In this document: piece by piece, positions 9,603 through 14,662 of the stretch | How the letters are laid out: every line of letters starts with the position of its first letter | Numbering within the stretch: the stretch's first letter is position 1 | DNA from: Monoraphidium neglectum | Taxonomy: Eukaryota > Chlorophyta > Chlorophyceae > Sphaeropleales > Selenastraceae | Assembly: GCF_000611645.1 (NCBI RefSeq) | Contig: NW_014012567.1 | Coordinates: forward strand, 1 to 14,662 | Length of the DNA stretch: 14,662 nt | Direction: 5' to 3' | The notes under the pieces: generated by a model | What the model saw: only the letters and a program-made list of their open reading frames with translations | Database searches by the model: none | What the model was told of the DNA's origin: nothing | Translations under genes and position numbers: made by a program

Positions 9603-10784
9603 CCCGCGGCGTCAGCATGTGCTGCCTGTTAGCGTGATGCAGTACAGTACATGACGCTTGCCGCTGCGTGCTTCAAGACACATCTTCAGTAAGGGCTATT
9701 TGGTGCTACCAAGCGTACGGTACTCTACAGCGAGAGTGGTGCTCAACCATTTACTTTTGATGGGCAGATCGTGCGCGCGCGATCTAGGATGCTTGATATG
9801 ACGCAGTTGATCCAGTAGCTCTTGGTGTGACTATTTGAACTCCGTGCTGCGAAACTGTGAACCGAACTTGCTGCGGTGCTGGAGTTGAGACAGGGATGCA
9901 TCAGCTTGCCTTCCCTTGTACCGTATCGATATCGTAACACCGGTATCATGTCACACCGTATATACGTTATACATGCACAGAATCTGAATATGTTTCTTTG
10001 TGCACGCATGGTTAAGTATACAGAGCACATGTGCGCACTCCCCACAAACAAAATGGCCCAAGATGGTCAACCATTGCACAGATGTGATCTTGCAGAAGTG
10101 GGACGGCAAGAGAGGCTTGTGGTTCAACGCGGTAAGCTACAGAAGAAAAACTTTTCCAGTTATAAGATAGACTTCCCCTTTGGATCTCAGCATGGGTGCA
10201 GCCCTACTTTAGGGACTCGCCACCTTGCAGCAGTAGCCCTACGAATACGTACCCACTCTGTCTGGCTGCACTGTGTCCGTCTACCTGGGTGGTCGCGCTT
10301 GCATGCGCCTGGTCGCACCAGATGCGCGCACGAAATTCAATCTTGAGCACGAAGTTTATCACCGTAGCAGAGTGCAGGCCACCGCCATCAAACACGCAGC
10401 GTTGCAGAGGTGCTGGCGGGCCATGTTCGTGCGTTGCAGCGCATCCTCACCATCTGTGCACCTACTGTGCTGCGGCCTCAAAAGAGCCACAGCCCAGGCA
10501 TGTATCCACACCCTGCAGGTGCTTCCCTCACAACAGCAAGCTGCAGGCTGACAATAACGCACAACACATGTCCATGTGCTACTAGCATTTGGGAATTGGC
10601 CAAAAGCATGCGTGTGTGTTTGTGTGCATAGCAGACCACTGTAGTGTCTTCACTTGAGAAGGCCTGCGCCACCAGAAGACAGCATCCACTTACCTCCACC
10701 TTATGCGTGCGTGGCCGGCTGCCTGGGCCGACCAGTGCACGTGAGGGGGAATGCACTTGCACGTGCATGGACCTAACAACACCG
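9603..10784. other. Intergenic, lower-GC sequence with no convincing gene
   Basis: Composition drops sharply from the GC-rich exon at 8952-9602. The part next to 9602 should contain the promoter and 5' UTR of the minus-strand gene. A cluster of short palindromes lies at about 9925-9967 (CGATATCG, CGTATATACG). A good minus-strand 5' splice-site match, GAG/GTAAGT, occurs at 10694/10693, but I could not join it to a partner exon. ORFs here are short or lack recognisable features. Confidence 0.55.
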
Positions 10785-11410
10785 CAGGCGCGTTGAACGC
10801 CCGCTGCTCTGGAAATAGGGGGGTTCACGGGCCCCCGCCGTGCGTTGCCACACGTCGGGGGAGCAGCCTGCCCGGCCGGGTTGGATCGACGCAGCAGCGT
10901 TCTGTGCGGAGCACATACTGGCTGCAGCGCCGCCTTGACACTTGTTGCATTGGTCCGCAAGCGGCCAATGCCCGTGCTCGGCGTGAGATCCTGGCCCCAG
11001 TGAAGGCGGCCATCTGGAGTCGCAAGCTGCAGGCCACCGTGTATTGCCGCGGCTGGGGCGGCAGGCGCACCCAACGCCCACAGACGCGGCTCGGCCCAGG
11101 TGCAGATGTATGTAGACAGTGGTATGATGGTGCTGCTCGCAGGTCGTCGTGAGTTGAAGGCCACAGAGCGTTGATGATGTGTGTTGGAATGATCAAATGT
11201 ATTCGTGGGGAGGTGTTTGAAGGCGTTTCGCGGAATCGAGACTGGCGAGGCGAACGTTTCTGCGCACGTTACTGGACTGGCAGGGCGCTCGGAAGGTCGG
11301 TCCATGGCGGGAAAAGCACCGGTAGCCGTAGCAGAGCCTCGCCCGGCGAAAGCAGACACGCTTGATGCTTATAAAAACATGATCTGCACAGGCCCTTGAC
11401 CGGGGTTGAC
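10785..11410. repeat. Long direct repeat, copy 1 (about 626 bp)
   Basis: Near-identical to 12375-13003 in the same orientation. It starts at GCAGGCGCGTTGAACGCC and ends at GGCCCTTGACCGGGGTTGAC. In the 97 bp from 10921 I count five substitutions against copy 2. Small indels (for example 11018-11024 and 11107-11120) shift every reading frame relative to copy 2, so no protein is conserved across both copies. Weaker similarity seems to continue about 60 bp past 11410. A minus-strand ORF of 293 codons (11359-10478) runs through this copy but is broken in copy 2. No terminal inverted repeat is evident. Confidence 0.95.
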
Positions 11411-12374
11411 TGGCGACGTGCAGCATGTGTTTGTGGTGCTGCAGCACAGCGCGCCACGGCGCCGCAATCTGGGCGTGCACCGTTGCAGCGCCTGTCCACC
11501 TTCAAAGCACTTGGTTCTTACTAGCAATATGGTATGGTGGTTTTCACCCTAACGAAATGGGGGATGATGTCAGGCATGCCTGCCAAGCTGTGCACCCCAT
11601 TGCCGCTGTCGCTCGTGATGGCGCGCACGCCTTGGCCGCCCAACCTTGTTGCCTTCCTGCAGTGTTGGACTATGTGCGCTCTACACTCGTCAGAGTTGCC
11701 AGTGCTGCATGCGTCGCGGAAACATGCGCCCTCTGGACCTGCACGCAGCCGTTTTGCACCTGTGATTGCGAACCTGCCAGCACAAAGCCCGCACGCGCAA
11801 GTTGGAGCGCACAGCAGACCAGCAGGCGCCAAGGACCCATGTGCACGCCTTTGTGCAAAAGCGCAGATGGTAACCACCTGTATTCCAGCAACAGGAACAA
11901 TACGCATGCGTTGCACACATGCAGCCTTGGCATTATTCACGCATGCAAAAGCCAGCAGAGTGCAGGCCACTGTCACCAGAAAGAGAAAGAGAGCTGCGCG
12001 TGCACTGGTCGGTCCTATTGCTTCATTAAAACGCATCATCTGAATCATGCGCGCCGTGTGGCAACTGCTGTTCAGCAATACCAGCACACCCACCAGCTGT
12101 CTTCCTCCCAAAGCGTGCAGCATGACGACACCAGCGCCCATTTACGCACGCCTGAGCCCGCCCTCGATACCAGCATTTGACCACTTGGGGCCAGCAGCCC
12201 TCGTCGTGCACGACGGCCGCTGAATGGTTATACTGCAGGAAAGTGTGCAACGCTATCCTCCTCCACTAAGGGGACCATCCGTTGCCTCCCCGTCCCAACT
12301 TGCTGCCAGTGCGCGTTGCTGCTGCGTGAATCTTCTGTGGGCAGGCAGTAGGTGCGCGCACAAAAAGTGGAGAT
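11411..12374. other. Unique spacer between the two long direct repeats
   Basis: A 964 bp single-copy stretch of intermediate GC. It contains overlapping open frames on both strands: minus 12141-11521 (206 codons, ATG start, two hydrophobic stretches near the N-terminus, Cys-rich) and plus 11425-12180 (251 codons). Neither matches a family I know, codon use does not resemble the exons nearby, and openness on both strands argues against either being real. A purine-rich run (AAAAAGTGGAGA, 12362-12373) directly precedes repeat copy 2. Confidence 0.6.
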
Positions 12375-13003
12375 CGCGGGCGCGTTGAACGCCCGCTGCT
12401 CTGGAAATAAGGGGGGGTTCACGGGCCCCCGCCGCACGTTGCCGCACGGCGGGGGAGCAGCCTGCCCGGCCGGGTCGGGTCGACGCAGCAGCGTTCTGTG
12501 CGGAGCACATACTGGCTGCAGTGCCGCCTTTACACTTGTTGCGTTGGTCCGCAAGCGGCCAACGCCCGTGCTCGGCGTGAGATCATGGCCCCAGTGAAGG
12601 CGGCCATCTGGATAACAAGCTGCGGGCCACCGTGGATTGCCGCGGCTGGGGCGGAAGGCGCACCCAACGCCCACAGACGCGGCTCGGCCCAGGTGCAGAT
12701 GTGTGTAGATGATGATGGTGCTGCTCGAAGGTCGTCGTGAGTTGAAGGCCGTGGAGCGTTGATGATGTGTGTTGGAATGAATGAATGTATTTGTGGGGGC
12801 GGTATTTGAAGGCGTTTCGCGGAATCGAGACCGGCAAGGCGAACGTTTCTGCGCACGTTACTGGACTGGCAGGAAGGGCGCTCGAAGGTCGGTCCATGGC
12901 GGGAAAAGCACCGGAGGCCGTGGCAGAGCCCTGCCTGGCGGACGGACACTCGTGATTTTACACACAAAAGTGTGATACCAAGGCCCTTGACCGGGGTTTG
13001 ACC
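12375..13003. repeat. Long direct repeat, copy 2 (about 629 bp)
   Basis: Second copy of the block at 10785-11410, same orientation. It begins at GCGGGCGCGTTGAACGCCCGC, which forms a perfect 7 bp stem with a 7 nt loop, followed by CCCCCGCCG...CGGCGGGGG (12425-12454), a perfect 9 bp stem. Copy 1 has one mismatch in each stem. Near the right end CACACAAAAGTGTG (12961-12974) is another small hairpin, absent from copy 1. Long conserved runs occur around 12810-12872 and 12509-12605. No open frame spans both copies without a frameshift. Confidence 0.95.
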
Positions 13004-13714
13004 GAGTGGCGGCACACTTGCGGGGCAGCACTGCGCGGCAAGGCGCGGCGTGCCACTGCAGCTGTTGTGAGCAGCATTGCCTGTGGCATGGTTGCTGGCC
13101 AGAAACATGGTACTCGTGTGCATGAAAGCTGTTGGCCTCAGTGATCTCGCGCACGAGATGTGCACCAGCTGCCGGCTGCACGCACACCAGCTGCTGGCTG
13201 CTTGCAACTCGGGCACGCAGTGTTCGTTCACGAGTATGCCCTGCACGTGTTTCTGGCTTTTGGCGCCCCAAATTGCTGCATAATGAGGCTGCAGGGCCGA
13301 CTTTTGTTGCTTTCCAAGCTTGTAGTGCAGCCAATTTCGACCCCGCCGGAGCAGCGGCACTCAGGCTGCTTGCCAACAACAAGCACATCAGAGGAGACAG
13401 CAGCATCACAACCCCAATCAGCGCTCGTTTCGCACCACATTTGCACTGCTCGTCACGAATGGCTCTATCTGCTGTGGCCTGACACTCTGCCAGTGGTTCC
13501 CCGTTCACTGGTTCCCCCGTTCACCAGCGAACCACATTTTGAACACCCTCTCGCTTCACTGGCGGTCCCGTACCCGATACTGTTGTGCAGCCGCCACTGC
13601 CCGCACGTATGCACGGCCGCAACCCTGCAAAAGGAACCATGCTGTGACCCAGAACACCGCCGTTGTGCCGTGCAGCGACGTTCATTCAGCCTTGCGCCAA
13701 CCGCCAACAACCCT
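13004..13714. other. Intergenic sequence downstream of the partial gene at 13875-14662
   Basis: About 0.7 kb between repeat copy 2 and the poly(A) signal of the next gene. A minus-strand frame (13508-12858) is open for 216 codons and includes a hydrophobic stretch, but it starts at GTG, runs into repeat copy 2 and has no recognised motif. A 14-15 bp tandem duplication (GGTTCCCCGTTCAC, then the same with one extra C) sits at 13495-13524. I see no supported gene. Confidence 0.5.
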
Positions 13715-13719
13715 TTACA
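13715..13719 (-). terminator. TGTAA polyadenylation signal of the partial right-edge gene
   Basis: TGTAA on the minus strand (CTGTGTAAAGG context), about 155 nt after the TGA stop at 13877-13875. Sequence, strand and distance fit a chlorophyte 3' end, and it supports the gene model that ends at 13875. Confidence 0.5.
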
Positions 13720-13874
13720 CAGCTTGGCGCTGGCGTGCGCCAGCTGCTTGCTTCGGCGCACTGACTAAATTCACCAAATATCAGATCAGCAAAACGGGCA
13801 GGCCACCAACCACCCACACCACAACTGGACGTGCAAGGCGCTGGCAACGACGAGGCCGCGCCTTGCGCAGCTAC

Positions 13875-14662
13875 TCAGGCACTCGCCAGTATGCTGCTAG
13901 CTGCAGGCCCCGCGGCCCCGCCGCCGACGCCTGGTCCCCGTGACGCAGGCCTGCAAAGGAAGCAATCAGCAAGCAGCTCGTTGTTGAGTGGTGCGGAATC
14001 TGCCAAAAACGCAGCCTTCACCTGGAGGTAGATAGAGGGTCGGTCGCATATGATTCACTCGATTGCTCACACAACAGCCGCCGGGTCTTCCTTGCACCCG
14101 ACCCCACCTTGCGCCGCCGCTGCGCGTTGCTGGGCGCCCGTCGATCTCGTGAGCTGCCGCCCACACCTGCAACGGGACAGGCGCCCCCAGCGGCCCGCCG
14201 TCCCCACTGCCGCCGCCGCTCCCGCCGCCGCCCTCGCCCTCATGCTTCGAGCCGCGCCTGTCTTCGAGCCCGCCGCCCTGCGCCAGCAACTGCGGCGAGC
14301 GGGATGCGGGCCTGGCCGCCCCGGCAGCTGCCGCCACCGTCCAGCCCGCGCAACCAGCCGGGCTGATGCGGCCGCCAGCGTCGCTCAGCGACCCGCCGTC
14401 CAAGCTGCTATGCACGCTGGGGCCCATCGCTGTCGCTGGGGCCGCCCTGCCGCCGTGCCCGTCGGCCCCAAAGCCGGGCGGGGGCTCCACCCCGGTCAGC
14501 CCTGTTGGGAGCTCGCACGCGCCCGGGGCCGCGGCAGTGGGCGGCCGGAAGTAGTCGGCGAGAAGGGGGCCGAGTGATGACGCGGGTGCCGCCCGCTCGC
14601 CTGCCGCTGGCGCGCCGTGCTCCCGCCACGACCCTGAGTGCGTCGCGGCGCCGCGGCGGGGG
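13875..14662 (-). CDS. Unrecognised protein, C-terminal 213 residues (N-terminus off the right edge)
   Basis: Two exons at the 3' end of a minus-strand gene. The first is open from the window edge to 14167 (165 codons). The intron 14166-14022 starts GTGTGG and ends CTCCAG. The last exon is 14021-13875 (48 codons and TGA). Phase is 0, so VPLQ joins VKAAFLADSAPLNNELLADC, a compact helical-looking run that reads as real coding sequence. The upstream exon contains SSLGPLLADYFRPP and GVEPPPGFGADG, then a long Gly/Ser/Ala-rich linker including GGGGSGGGSGDGG. I do not recognise the family and infer no function. Continuous GC-rich coding composition, in-phase splicing and a downstream TGTAA support a real gene. 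Reading through the intron would add about 60 unrelated residues before a stop, so intron retention would change the C-terminus. Confidence 0.6.

Noticed and set aside
10063..10170. Plus-strand 35-codon ORF containing KWDGKRGLWFNA
   Set aside because: The aromatic/basic run is eye-catching and is followed by a GTAAGC, but no upstream or downstream exon fits and the surroundings look non-coding.
10478..11359. Minus-strand ORF of 293 codons through repeat copy 1
   Set aside because: Copy 2 carries indels that break the same frame, substitutions show no clear protein-level constraint, and no family is recognisable. A good GTAAGT donor inside it (10693) could not be joined to another exon.
12858..13508. 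Minus-strand ORF of 216 codons with a hydrophobic stretch
   Set aside because: Starts at GTG, overlaps repeat copy 2, and has no motif or matching splice partner; probably chance openness.

Overview
The window looks like nuclear DNA from a GC-rich green alga, probably a core chlorophyte. Three things point that way. Coding stretches are short, very GC-rich and split by many 150-400 bp GT-AG introns. The pentamer TGTAA, the usual chlorophyte polyadenylation signal, lies just downstream of two stop codons. Introns carry CA/TG microsatellites and an Arabidopsis-type telomere-like motif. Species cannot be fixed from the sequence. No bacterial operon, CRISPR array, viral gene or convincing tRNA/rRNA was seen.

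All three genes I can support are on the minus strand, head to tail. (1) Positions 1-6833: a 13-exon gene, open at the left edge, encoding an SNF2-family DNA translocase of the ERCC6L/PICH (plant CHR24) type. All main helicase motifs are recovered once 12 introns are removed in phase. (2) Positions 7851-9602: a three-exon gene for a 421-residue protein that I do not recognise, probably nuclear from its basic and acidic tail. (3) Positions 13875-14662: the last two exons of a third gene that continues past the right edge; product unknown.

Between genes 2 and 3 lies about 4.3 kb of lower-GC DNA with no convincing gene. It is dominated by two direct copies of a roughly 630 bp sequence (10785-11410 and 12375-13003) around a 964 bp unique spacer. 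The layout fits either an old segmental duplication or a small non-autonomous element of LTR-internal-LTR form; the sequence alone does not decide. The 0.9 kb between genes 1 and 2 holds the presumed promoter of gene 1 and the 3' end of gene 2.

No defence-like or multi-gene system is visible. The most unusual signals are the duplicated block with its conserved stem-loops, the UG-rich tracts in three introns, identical sequence at both ends of several introns, an 11 bp repeat flanking exon 2 of gene 2, and telomere-like motifs in one intron of gene 1.
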